DNA from: Diplolepis rosae
Lineage: Eukaryota; Arthropoda; Insecta; Hymenoptera; Diplolepididae
DNA length: 64,000 nucleotides
Reading direction: 5' to 3'
NCBI GenBank assembly: GCA_030998225.1
Contig: JAPYXD010000466.1
Span: 5,063,001 to 5,127,000, forward strand
Positions 32,482 through 43,731 of this stretch are shown piece after piece. The notes beneath the pieces were generated by a model that did no database searches, was not told where the DNA came from, and saw nothing but the letters and a program-made list of their open reading frames with translations. A program made the position numbers and the translations under genes. Within the stretch, counting starts at the first letter, position 1, and every line of letters starts with the position of its first letter.

Positions 32482-33670
32482 CACACTGAGAGAAAAAGTA
32501 CAGGGGAAATTCGAGTTAAGACTCTAATATTTAACATTTTTAACGGCAATGGAGGGATATTCGCTTGGAAGGTTAAGTTTACTGTTTTCACAGTAAAAAA
32601 TCTGTTTTCAAGCTAGGAAATTTTTTTCTGAGTAAATTGACAGTACTTTTTCATTACACGTACACTGAAAAAAAATCTCAGTAAGTTTGACTACTTTTTA
32701 ACTTACATTCCATAGTTTACAAAGGCCCCAGTGTAATTTTTGAAGTTCAGTGAACGGCAGGAACATAGGGGTAAATCAAGTAAGAGCAGTAGTTGAATCG
32801 ATGAATATTCTTATTAGTACATTTCATAACTGTATTTAGTTTCAAGTAGACTCTAACTTACTATTTTTATATACACACCTACAAACACACACCCCTCCTT
32901 CTACACTACACAAACGCTCGTTCAGGTGGTATTAAAAATTATTCTTAACGCTGCGGGTTCGAACCCTCTCACTTATGATTAACGCATTACTAACCTAAGG
33001 ACTAAGCCTTTGGCTGCGCACGCTTGGAATACAAGAAAGAAAATAGGGCTTATAACCTGCAACTATTGCAGGGCCGTGTAAGAAGTGTATGGGCCCCGTG
33101 TAATCGGGAATTTTTAAATTTGATGCCAATTTATGATTCTGATTAAAATTTTTAATTATTGAATCGATTTTCTATAAAATGAAATATTTTTGAAATAAAC
33201 AGATCAAATTTTTGAATTAAAGAACATTACATAATAAAAAGCTTCATATACATTTTAGAAGTATTAATTTTTATTATTGTATATTAGTGATACTTTATAC
33301 ACGTTATGATTCCTTTAATTTTTGTTTTTAAGAGTAAAATCAACGTATGTTCAGAATCTAAAAAATTTGAGTTTTTTCAATTCCAAAAATATGATGAAAC
33401 TTTTGAATCAAGAAAATTATCGCATAACGAAAAAATAACGAAAAATTATTAAAAAAATAGTACACTTATTTACTTATCAATAGTTTGTTTTTCTACCTAC
33501 ACTTATGTAGTAACTTCTACCGCTTATGTTTATTATGAAAGCTTCAATTGATTTTACTATTCACCCCATGTTAATTTAACTACATGTTTCGTTATTGTTA
33601 TTACCTCGACACAATAAGATACACACACATACACATACGTGCTCGCATATGATTATTATAATTACATGCG
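32482..33670 (+). repeat. Family X core, copy 2, inside element Y
   Basis: An uninterrupted X core beginning near CACTGAGAGAAAAAGTACAG. It matches both the split copy around it and, inverted, 60,845-61,850. It carries the complete tRNA-like block at 32,950-33,030. Confidence 0.8.
32950..33030 (-). other. tRNA-like module of family X
   Basis: On the minus strand the block reads like a degenerate tRNA: a D-arm-like TTAGGTTAGTAATGCGTTAA, an anticodon-loop-like ATCATAA (CAT) and a perfect B-box/T-arm GGGTTCGAACCC. The acceptor stem does not pair, so it is not a functional tRNA gene. Equivalent blocks lie at 61,330-61,405 (+), 57,915-57,990 (-) and, split by Y, 32,121-32,171 / 34,008-34,035 (-). 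Confidence 0.55.
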
Positions 33671-34007
33671 AATTCGAGTTAAAATTATGAAAAAGTTTTC
33701 TTAAATGTTGTTGCTTCCTCTTAAGTATTGATTTTATCCAAGACTGTGTTCAGAAAATCTCCATTTTTATCAGATAAGATCAAATTTTAATGAGAATAAA
33801 GAATAAAGGTTATGTTGTATCTAATGGACCTAACCTTAACCACAAATATTACAAATAGGGATTCTCTAGTCAGTTTTTTCTAGACTAGAAATACTAATCG
33901 GGTGCTAACAAGGCCCCTACCAGTTTTTTCTAGATGAGGAAATTCTAGTCCGGGCCCCACTAGAACCCAACTTGAAATAAGGAAAGGTAGGGCAATTTCT
34001 ACACGGG

Positions 34008-34600
34008 TAACGACTAGGCGTCTCGGCTGCGCACGCTTGGAATACAAGAAAGAAAATAGCGCTTATAACCTACAACTACTGCAGGGCCGTGTAAAAAGTG
34101 TATGGGCCCCGTGTAATCGTGAATTTTTAAATTTTATGTCAATTTATGATTAGTTTATAATTAATATTAGTGATACTTTATATAGGTTATGATTCCTTTC
34201 ATTTTTGTTTTCAAGAGTAAAATCAACGTATGTTCAGAATCTAAAAAATTTGAGTTTTTCAAATTCCAAAAATATGATGAAACTTTTGAATCAAAAAAAT
34301 TATCTCATAACGAAATTATGCATTCAATTTCGCAATAAGTAATTCCAACTAATGAAGTATTATTAAAAATAATAGTACACTTATTTACTTATCATCAGTC
34401 TGTTTTTTTAACTACTCTTATGTAGAAACTTCTACTGATTATGTTTACTATGAGAGTTTCAATTGATTTTACTATTCACCCCATGTTAATTGAACTACAT
34501 GCTTAGTTATTGCTACTACCTCGACACAATCAGATACACACACGTGATCGCATATGATTATTATGATTAAATGCAAATTTACAATGTTCCACCGAATTTT
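34008..34600 (+). repeat. Family X core, copy 1, right part
   Basis: Continues the core interrupted at 32,171 and matches 33,000-33,670, with an internal deletion near 34,150. Confidence 0.85.
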
Positions 34601-34869
34601 TCAGTTGAAAAACCGTAAAAATTGCTTGCTGACTCCTGAGCTTTTTTAACCAACTCACAGAAAAAGTCGCTCGTATAGGAATTGTATTTCTTCAAACATA
34701 CTAACGGCATATTGTTCTGTTAGGCCTGTATTTTATTACTGACATCAAGAGAAACTTTCAAAATTGCGTACTGTAAAAATTACTGAAAAAAATATTCCGG
34801 TGCAAAAATTAGATTTCAAGGATGGTGAAAGTGAAAAAAAATACGCGACAGTAAAAATTCTCTGTTTTA

Positions 34870-35115
34870 ATGAATACCGCGCCACCGCTCGGCATAAATC
34901 CCTAAGTCAGCTTCTAGCCGGCACTTAGACACCATACTGGGGCAGTACTAAACCAGTACGGCGCCAACGCCCGGCATAAATCCCTAAGTCAGCTTCTAGC
35001 CGGCACTTAGACACCATACTGGGGCAGTACTAAACCAGTACGGCGCCAACGCCCGGCATAAATCCCTAAGTCGGCTTCTAGGCAGCACTTGAACTCCACA
35101 CTGGAACAGTACTAA
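34870..35115 (-). repeat. 81-bp tandem array of family X, 3 units, inverted
   Basis: Three units containing GGCATAAATCCCTAAGTC and ATACTGGGGCAGTACTAAAC, the inverted form of the seven-unit array at 59,931-60,460. The first two units are almost identical; the third is more diverged. Confidence 0.9.
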
Positions 35116-35283
35116 AATGTAAAATGCAAAATAGTTTCGCAAAATCCATTTAAAATGCAAAATAGAAAATGGTTTCCTATTTTCTATTTAAAATTAAAAA
35201 TGCAAAATGTATATTTGAAATAGGTTAGTACAAAATGCAAAATGGATTTTTAATAATACAAAAAATTACATCAAGAATATTTA

Positions 35284-35436
35284 TTATTCTTTGCGGATGT
35301 GTTCATTTGCTTTAAGTAGCAATTGCTTCTCGAATATTGCGTCCCCCATGGATCTTCTTTTTGGGCGCAAAATCATGTCTGCGTTACTAAATAGTAAAAT
35401 AAAAACAGTGTTTCGAAAAATGGCTACCTGCGCGAG
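35284..35436 (-). pseudogene. hAT transposase C-terminal dimerisation fragment
   Basis: Minus-strand frame ending LRPKRRSMGDAIFEKQLLLK then ANEHIRKE and a stop. The arrangement FSNAD…(K)RR…FEK…LLLKAN matches the end of the hAT C-terminal dimerisation domain, where FSxAGxxxxxxRxxLxxxxxxxLxFLxxN is typical. Only ~50 codons survive; similarity is weak but fits the surrounding hAT-like termini. Confidence 0.5.
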
Positions 35437-35441
35437 CAGCG

Positions 35442-35582
35442 CATGTTGGCTTCCAGCTGGAGAAAATATGCCACCGGCTGTAAACTGGCGCGCGATTCAA
35501 TATCGAATTAGATTAATTCGATTTTAAATCGCGCGCCAAATTTTGACCAATGGCAGAATTTGTCCGGTGGGAAGCCAACATG
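35442..35582. mobile_element. Palindromic insertion, 141 bp
   Basis: CATGTTGGCTTCC at the left and GGAAGCCAACATG at the right, with a second inner palindrome around TGGCGCGCGATT and AATCGCGCGCCA. It interrupts the hAT remnant. No coding capacity. Confidence 0.65.
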
Positions 35583-35780
35583 TGCTTTTACTTGTCCAGG
35601 GCAGAACCAAAAAAAAATAGAAAATAGTATTTTAAGTTGAAAATAGGTTGAAAATCTATTTAAAATGGAAAATGCAAAATGGTTTTCTTCTTCCTATTTA
35701 AAATACAAAATGGAAAATGGCATTTTGCATTTCAAATAGGTATTTGAAATGGATTCATTTGAAATAGTTACCCAGCTCTG

Positions 35781-37781
35781 AAAATCAGTTTCTTATTCGA
35801 AATTTTAACCTCATTTTATATGAAAATTAGAAAAGGTGGTAAAATCATTAATTATTGTGGCCTTTCCGCGATTTTTTGCAAACTTATTCATTTTTACATA
35901 CCTATACATCAAATTTTTGTAGAAATGCAGACAGAATATAAATTAATTCTTATGAAAATAAGTGGCTCACGTTACCTGCTTTGCCCAAGTTACCCACCGT
36001 TCCCCTATAGGGAGAAAATAAGAGGTTTTGCGCGATTCGGCTATAGTGTTCCATGTTCAATTTAAATATCTGAAAAAAATTGGAACTCGCGCTAGAAAAT
36101 TGAATTCTCTAGTTAAAAAATAAATAAAACGGAAACTTTTTACTATTATACTTTTAATACTTTTTGGCATCTCATGTAGTTTAGTCGAAGAATAGATTTA
36201 ATTTTTTTTTAAGTATTTTATTCGGAAGCAATTTCAAGTTCTTATTGATGCATTAAAAAAAACTTAAATAATAAAATTCTCCATCAAAGAACCCCTTTGT
36301 TAACGAAATTGTTTTATGTATTTTTTAGATCCAAAATAAGTAAATAAGTAAAACATTGAATTTTTATTAAACTTGGACCCTAAAGCCAACTATCAACATT
36401 TTTAATAGTTATTTTTACAATTTAAATGAAAACTAGGGGTCTTAGCAGAAAATAATTGAAATCAAATTTATATATCTTTTTTAAGCAAATTGTTTTACTT
36501 CTCAACCTGTTTCTGTGTTTTGCATAGTTTGAATTAAATTTTCATTTTATTTTTGATTACTTCAACTTTTCAAAACGCTGTGACTGTTGATTTTAGTCGC
36601 ATAAAAAATATCACTAGGAAAAATGAAGAAGTAAAAGTAGTCAAGGAATGAAATTTTGTTAAAGCAAATTTTGATAAATTTAATTTTGCAAAGAAGCTTG
36701 GTATTGTATATCTTACTGTGCTAGATCCGAGAAAACTATAAGGATTTAGTTAAGATATATATATATATATATATAAAATAATAAATATAAAAATATAAAA
36801 AGACACTTTAACTGTTGTAATAAGAATTGAAATTTGTATAGGTAAGTTCCAGCTTAGGCTTGTTCTCTTTTTTTCCTTTTTTTTTCCTTTTTTCTGTCAC
36901 TTGAGTGCACGTGCACGGGAGGAGACTTGGATAGATTGGAAAGTAAGAAGGAAAAGATAGTAGAAAGGGGGTGCCATTTGGGGAAAACATGGTGGCTGGT
37001 GGCGGCTTTCATCAGAGGCGGTACTCTGCCTGCCCTTAAAACTTTTTTTTCTTCGTATACACACATACGTATTGCATATAAACGGAGAGGTTAAGGCATG
37101 GACCCACTGTGAGAAAATCTTCCCATTGAAATTATTAGGAAGAAAGAAAAACCGGCCTTTGGCGGCGTTTCCTTTAGTCCGGGATGCGCCAAATCCAACC
37201 TACCAGTATTTACACCTACTTACCCACTGCAAGAATCTATTTTGAAATGCATTATCGCGCCTAATGCTCCCTCATGCGCGACGCGCACGGTCCAAACTTC
37301 CAACCCAAATTGCAGCACTTTATCTAAGTTGTTGAGCAGAGGAGACAAAATCACTAACAAAAGGATAGCTTTTTAGGAGAAAGAAATTTTATATTTTCCA
37401 AGCAATGCAAAAGTAAAGAAAATTATATTTATTGTTGGTTAGTAATTTAAAAAAAGGAGAAAAAAGTAAATCAAGAAGATAAGAGGAATGAGAAAATATA
37501 AAGATGGAAAAAGGAAGTTCAAGAAACAAAATTGAAAAATTCTATTTTTCCACTAAAATATACTGAACACAGCTAATATAATAGTATATATCAAATTGTA
37601 TATGAAATTTAATAAATCGTGTATATTATTTTTTAAATAATATACGTATGTAAAGTTTACTTAAAATAATTAAAAAATGATTAATCTCAAATTTAATTAA
37701 ATAAATTTAAAAGTTTGTTTACAAGCTATATAAATTTATATTATATATTTCGTTATATTATACATCTTTAACTTTTAATTG
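35781..37781. other. Two kilobases without recognised genes
   Basis: AT-rich DNA with a (TA)n microsatellite at about 36,752-36,775. A less AT-rich, non-repetitive part lies at 36.85-37.35 kb (CACGTGCACGGGAGGAG, CTCCCTCATGCGCGACGCGC). That part could be regulatory or exonic, but I see no coding frame or clear splice pattern. Confidence 0.4.
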
Positions 37782-38845
37782 TACATCCAATCAAAATTGA
37801 GGGATTGAGCACTACTTTTGTGTTTTTGAAAATAATTTTTTTAAAAGATCAAAAATTTCAATGCTGGTTTTTGATAGTGCTCATAAATCTCTATAAATTA
37901 TCCTGATAACATTTTTCGATTAAATCAAAATTAGAAATGTTACAGCATATTCAAATTCGAAAAAAGTCAATATCAAAATTCCATTTTCCAGTTAAATTAT
38001 AAGAGATACGAAAAAACGTTAAAATACAATATTATTAAATAAATAAAGACCTACAAATTTGAATCGTAACATTTTTTCATAAGATGCATATTTTTCTTTT
38101 TAATTAAAAAAAAAACTATTGAAAATCCAAAATTCAATTTTTTAACAATAATATGTAAAATACGAAAAAAACGTAAGAATACAAAGTTGTTCGTTTCAAA
38201 AAGATCTACGAATTTTGTCTGACGCAGTTTCTGATAAAACATATATTTTTCCAAAAAAATTCCATTTTTTAGACAAAATATGTGAGATACAAAAAAACGT
38301 TTACATGGAAAATTGTTTGCCTAAATGAGGTTTACAAATTCTCGTTAAGACATTTCGGGACAGGATGTATATTTTATGTTTTCATTTTTAATATTAAAAA
38401 AATTCGATTTTTTTCACCAAAATATGTGAGATACGAAATTAGCGTTGTTCTGTAAAATCGTTTCCTTAAATAAAGTCTACGATTGTTTTTTCTTTTTTGA
38501 GAGATTTGGAAGAAAATAAATTATTTTAATCATGTAATTTATTAAAAAGTTACTGAAATGTATACAGAAAATCGAGCGCGAAGCGCGAGCGTCATGATGA
38601 GAATGTATTCCTTAAGGCTGATAGAGCCTTAAGTAAATTGAATCTCCTGTTTCACTTAAATTCAAAAAGAAATAGAGTGACTTTGAGAAAATGTGTAATT
38701 CACATCATCTGTAATATTATTATAAAATTAGTTTGAGCTTCAGTATCAAATTATATGAAATAAACTTAAATGTATCCGAAGAGCACAAGACCGAGCGCGA
38801 AGCGCGACGATCGAATCGCGCGCCCTAGGCGCGCTCAAACTTGTT
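37782..38845 (+). repeat. Dispersed repeat, copy 2 (empty site)
   Basis: Matches 15,089-15,800 and 16,528-16,893 in the same orientation. At 38,466-38,469 it has one TTAA where copy 1 carries the 720-bp hairpin element. It ends with the same GC-rich mini-hairpins. Confidence 0.9.
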
Positions 38846-39354
38846 TTCTATCAAGTTCTATTAAGTTCTCTATTAACATGTGATTAAATGTTTACTATAT
38901 ATAGTTAGTATATAAGGACCATTCAAATTTTTTGCATTTTCGAATTCCCCAACCTAATATACAAATGTAGCCGCGTAAACAAAAGTGTGAAATTCAATAT
39001 AGTTTTTTGAAAAAAATTGTTAAAATTGCCTGAAGAACTACCGGAACTTAAAAAATGCGAACATTACTTCGCTCACCTGAAAAGTTTTAAAAATGTGCCT
39101 TATCCCCTTTTGATCGATAAATCTTCGAATATTAAATGTAATGACATGATTCTGAAGATACCTTTTAACGGCGGTTACATTTGTAAATTTCGATTGTATA
39201 TTAGGCGATTGGTTAGTGTTACCGTCTGAGATACATTAGTTTAAACTGGTTGATTAAACTTTAAGATAATAGTTAATCAGACAAAAATTAATTACGTTAA
39301 TAATTCTTTGACATTTAATGATAAAAATCAATAAAATTTTCGAAAATATTGATA
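38846..39354. other. AT-rich DNA with one short protein-like frame
   Basis: A 70-codon plus-strand frame from 39,017 (starting LKLPEELPELKKCEHYFAHL after its first residue) has a less biased composition than most frames here. It has no second copy and no recognised domain, so I do not call it a gene. Confidence 0.3.
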
Positions 39355-40423
39355 CACTGAGAAAAATAGATACTAAAAATGAGATACTAGAATGTTGGAT
39401 ATTACCTTATATCATCTAGATTATACTACATAATATCTAATATATTCTTTTAAATATACAAGATATTAATCACCAATAACAGTTTATATACAAAATTTAC
39501 AATATTAGATATTAAACATTAATATCTAAGATTTTTATAAACAGTAGCGTGCACGTGCCCGAGGAAAAGTCACGTGATCAGAGTCTTTGAAGTCCATGTA
39601 ATTTGTCTATCGCGATCGCCCATAGTTTTGCCGGTCGCATGGTTTTTGGTTTCGACACTGAAATTATAATGTTGTGTCAATATGAAGTTTTGAAGTGTGA
39701 TTTTTGAAAATTTTTTATATTGCCAGTACTGAAATCAGTAAGTATCTATCTATATAAGTATATCATTTTTATACCTTCAATATTTGAAATGAATTTTCTA
39801 ACCTCTGAATAACTCGTTCTTTATGTAGCCGTTTTTAAATTCAACATCGAATCGGAATTTATTTACTGGAATTCGTAATAGTTTTCAAATCTTTAACATT
39901 ATGTTGAACGTTTTTATAATCTCCATTTATTAACAGGTTGCATTGACTTTGAGAATAATAATCAACAAAATATGGACTTGCGAAAACTCTTAGATCGAGG
40001 AATTCGAGAAAAAAGGAGATTATAAGAAAATTTTGAATTCCTTGATCAATCATTATTTACATCATGTTATATTTTCTTAATTTCATTTTTTCTTTCAATA
40101 TTCAATTAGTATTTTTACATAATTATTAGACAATTGCATTCAATGACATAAATATTGACTTTAATTATCTAAGATATTACAGTTTAATATCTCAAATAGT
40201 ATGACCTGATATCTAATGTATTTCAGTTTAACATCTGAGATATTTCACATTAACATATTGGGTTCTTTAATTTAATATCTTAGATATTGCGAAATAACAT
40301 ATTTTTTTTTAATATCTACAGATACTTTGTTTCAATATCTAGATGGCTGTCCCATAGTTAAATCACAAATACATTATCTGCTAATATCAAGATATTGCGG
40401 CTTACTATCTATTTTTCTCCGTG
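39355..40423. mobile_element. TIR element, CACTGAG/CACGGAG family, AGATATT-rich, 1,069 bp
   Basis: Termini CACTGAGAAAAATAGATA and TATCTATTTTTCTCCGTG lie between TA dinucleotides. Both subterminal zones are dense in AGATATT/AATATCT; the centre (39,540-40,130) is different and includes GTCACGTGATCAG. No transposase. A 190-bp relative with the same subterminal motif is at 57,204-57,393. Confidence 0.85.
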
Positions 40424-42192
40424 TACTCGTGTAGAAAAACTTTAATGGTAGTTTTTCATTTTAAGGTCATGGATCAATCGGACCACGTGACTAAATTATA
40501 CATTTATTCGTTCATGCGTAAGATAACTTTTTTAATATACAAAGTATCTTTCTTAAAATTTGGAAAACGTAACAAAAGACAATAAAGCACGTCTGCTAAC
40601 TTCCTTTTAATAAAAATTTTGAAAAAATCCGAAAAATTATCGACAATTGCAGTTAAATGTGAAGTTTTTTGCAAATTTTTCACACAAACGAAGTTGACAG
40701 ACATTCCCTATCGTGTTCTGCCGAGGGGCATCTCACTCTGCAATCAAATAAAATCGCACGAACGTTGTTGATCGTTGTTTGACGATTTTGTACGATTTCA
40801 TACGACGTCAATGCTAAACACTTGACTTCCAATTTTTGAGATCCTGTGCATTCAGCGCGTCAAAGTCGACGCGTTAAACGCGTGAATTCACAATGGATTC
40901 AGCTGAATTAATTTCACGTTAAATAGACTGAATTCTTCCCTTTCGCTTACGATTTCAAACATTAGGCCGTTGTTAGGCATAGTAAGATCGAACGACTCAG
41001 AATGACTAAAAGTTTTAAACATACCTATTTGCAAAATAATTTTAACTTATCAATTATTTAGCATCCTGTGGCATCAATACAAATATACTTTGCAAACATT
41101 TTTCTTGATTTCATAATCACCACGAAATGCAGCTTTTCTCAAATATCCGTTCTCGAAGGAAAAATATGAAATTGATTTCAAAGCCGATTTGTTTTATTGA
41201 ACAATATCGATCTTATCCATAATTTTATTTATTAATTCACACTCATCTAAAATAAATTGTACTTCCAAACGATTACATTCAAGGGAAAATAAATTTTTGT
41301 TTTTGTTGCATCCGAAAAAGTCCGATAAAAAAAAGAAAAATTCTGACTTTATATGAACTTTTAAGTATTCCAATCACGGAAAAAAGTCCGATAAATTACA
41401 GTAATAATTCCGGAATCAAAACAGTAATATTTTACTGTTTTAGAAAAGTATTAATTAGACATTCGAGTAGGAAATTGTATGATGTTTTTTTCGGAAGAAG
41501 CCCCCTATTTTATAGCACAATTTCCGATGGTGCGTAAAGTCCGATAAAAAATAGGAAAACGTTCTATAGGGATTTTCTGGGGTTAAAATGACATAAATTA
41601 TAGGAGAATTTCACCTAAAAAAAAGAAGAAACTAAGATATATTTTTCTCAGTGTAGGTTAAGGTTGAAGTTCTTGATTGTTGGCCTTTCTTTTATCGCAT
41701 ACATTAATTTTTTACGATCAGTTAAGTTACGTTTGATTAGTGCTTGTTAAGTTAAGGAAAAATTGTTGATTTTTAGCTATTTCTTTATAGAAGTTATCGA
41801 TTATCGTCATAAGATTCCATTAAATATTATAAATATAATATTTTCCAATTTTTTCGAACAGGATAGATAGAAGTTTGGAAAAAAAAGACTTTGATGACCT
41901 ACATTTCATTCTAATCTCTAGAAATAAGCGATATTCACAATATTACGAATTTGTTTTTTCAAAAAACCACTAAAAATTAATATTTAAATCTTGACATATT
42001 TTTTTATATTGTGTTATAGAAGCAGCGTTAATTTATTGCGCATCTGTGCGAGCCTTGACTGTATGGCCCGTGTGGAAATTGCTAAATTTTTGCCCTATTA
42101 CAAGTTTGGCCCCAACTTGGAAAATTATTATTTGGCTACAATATGGCGAATGTCTTGGATGTGGCATAAAGTCAACATTGATCCTTGTTTAA

Positions 42193-42879
42193 GGGCGGGG
42201 TAAGGGTTTGTAATTTTGAAAAAATCGATTTTTTTTGTCTTATCTTATAGTTAAACATTTCAAAAAAAGTGTACTCTATGGAGTTGGGATCAATAATTCG
42301 GTGTAAGTAAGAAAAAACAATTTTTTTTTCACTTTTTTGCCTTTTAAAACTTTAAACGCGTTTTTCTCAAAACTACCTTTTTGAAAGTCCGTGTTCACTG
42401 CCATTTGAAAACTATTTCACCGATTCTTTTGAAACTTGGCACATACTTTCTACATAAACAATACCAGCCCCCAACGATCAGTATTTTTTTTTTTTTTACA
42501 TTCAGTGTGTTTTCCACCTCCAAAATCGCAGTTTTCACTTCAAATGGCCACCAAAAATTTTTAAATAAAAAAAAAAAATCAGAGAACGTTGGGGGCTAGA
42601 TTTGATGTTCCTTTGACTAAATTTTTTTGTTTTTCGATTTCAGATAATTTCCAGCTGAGATACAGTGAACACAGCAAGTGGTCTTATTTTAAGAACGTTC
42701 CGGGAGAAGCTCTGTCACCGGGTTATTTATGAATATTTTTGCATAAAAAAATTACAGAATGTTGTTGAAATAGTACAAAATAATGTACGAAATGTTTTAA
42801 TAAATTCACTTGATTCGAATTTCTGAAAAAAATTCATAAAAATGTGGTTTTTTTCCGCCTAAAAACCCTTACCCCGCCC
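42193..42879. mobile_element. TTAA-flanked element, 687 bp
   Basis: Ends GGGCGGGGTAAGGGTTT and AAACCCTTACCCCGCCC with TTAA on both sides (42,189-92 and 42,880-83). No coding capacity. It contains the motif AAACGCGTTTTTCTCAAAAC at about 42,354, also found in the TTAA element ending at 62,733. Piggybac-like by target duplication only. Confidence 0.85.
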
Positions 42880-43035
42880 TTAATAGTTGTTGCGGTTATA
42901 GCGCCACCTATTTTGGCTGTGCTTGTGTTTTTAGATCGCCTCCAGTCTTGAACCCGGGTTCTTTAAATTATGCCAAAGATATTAATGATTATGTTCGGTA
43001 GTGTATGCATTTAATTTCTGTGCGTGCTAATTAAA

Positions 43036-43117
43036 ATGCCCAAAATAAAGAGCACTGGACGAGTCCAGAGGCATCGCGCGATAATTAAAGCAAGAAGAGT
43101 AAACAATGAAAACGATA
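43036..43117 (+). CDS. Candidate first coding exon within element Y'
   Basis: ATG opens 27 codons (MPKIKSTGRVQRHRAIIKAR at the start), very basic, followed by the ideal splice donor GTAAGT at 43,118. Upstream sequence contains a TTATAGCGCCACC block. It may be the first exon of a protein once encoded by the Y family, or a captured host exon. No continuation was found. Confidence 0.25.
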
Positions 43118-43731
43118 GTAAGTAAATCAAATTTGTAGATTAGATTTTGAATCTCTTATTTTAGAGGTTGGAATAAAGTGTTAAATTTTTTGATTTATTT
43201 TAACTGCGTGTTTGACACTTTTATTTTTAATAAATAAAAGGGCTGTCGTGAACTCCATTGAAAGTTTTTTAAAAAGTTCATATATACAAAATATATGACT
43301 TGGAATACATTTTAAATCTCGAAAATTATTCTAAAAGGATTAGATGAAGACATTAAAAAGAAATGAACGGTGCCAAGTTGGGACCAAACTGGGCCATGAG
43401 GTAGGCTTTGGTCCGGTTAGGCGTTTCATTTGCGGTTTGGTCCTGCCTCGATACTCAAGTTGGGGCCTGGTTGTTCCTGGTTGGGGCCTGGCTAGCGCCA
43501 TGACAAAATTTCCACACGGGGGTGAGGGTCTGACGTTCACTGGCGTTCACTGTTAAACAACAGATAAGAGCGATCTCTTCCAACTTTTCAGAACTCTTAC
43601 GAACGCATGCAGAAACTGTCAATTTTGAGAATGCGATTATCGCGTTTTCCATTCCATTAACAGATTTCGTGCGTATTTTATTTTGACTTTCAGCGTTTTA
43701 GACGTTGAATTTTTGAGTGAGATGCCCCTCG

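Larger units (their letters stand above)
32172..34007. mobile_element. Family Y element, CCCGTGTAGAAAT termini, 1,836 bp
   Basis: The ends CCCGTGTAGAAATTTTGATA and GGCAATTTCTACACGGG are inverted copies with TA on both sides (32,170-71, 34,008-09). Removing it joins …CTAACCTA to ACGACTAGGC, which matches the uninterrupted X copy at 32,990-33,010. Near each end are GGGGCCC / CTAGT blocks. Between about 32,480 and 33,670 it carries a second X core. No transposase is visible. Confidence 0.9.
29172..35115 (+). mobile_element. Family X composite repeat, copy 1, multiply interrupted
   Basis: The segments 29,172-29,488, 31,757-32,171, 34,008-34,600 and 34,870-35,115 match in order the inverted composite at 59,831-62,203: GGTACTGG/GCGCGGTAC-rich end, tRNA-like core, then the 81-bp tandem units. 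It is split by an R1-type LINE (29,489-31,755) and by element Y (32,172-34,007). No protein is encoded by the X parts. The left end is where the LOA LINE stops. Confidence 0.7.
35116..35780 (-). mobile_element. hAT transposon remnant, internally deleted
   Basis: The right end reads …AGTTACCCAGCTCTG, the inverted form of a CAGAGCTGGGTAACT hAT terminus. Subterminal AAAATGCAAAAT and AAAATGG repeats fill 35,118-35,240 and 35,610-35,775. Between them a minus-strand stretch encodes a transposase C-terminus, and a 141-bp palindrome is inserted. The left terminus and most of the transposase are gone. Confidence 0.6.
42067..43520. mobile_element. Family Y' element, CCCGTGTGGAAATT termini, 1,454 bp
   Basis: Inverted termini CCCGTGTGGAAATT and AATTTCCACACGGG, one base different from family Y. 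A GGCCCCAACTTG block occurs near both ends. It hosts the TTAA element and one candidate coding exon. Confidence 0.75.
40722..43731. mobile_element. hAT-like TIR element, 3,010 bp, with nested insertions
   Basis: Ends CGAGGGGCATCTCACTC and GAGTGAGATGCCCCTCG, flanked by TGTTCTGC and TGTTCTGT, an 8-bp duplication with one difference, as expected for hAT-type transposition. It contains element Y' (42,067-43,520), which in turn contains a TTAA element (42,193-42,879). A CTCAGTG end at 41,653 suggests a further fragment. No transposase seen. Confidence 0.65.

Noticed and set aside
39017..39229. 70-codon frame as a gene
   Set aside because: No homologous domain, copy, or splice context; too short to support.
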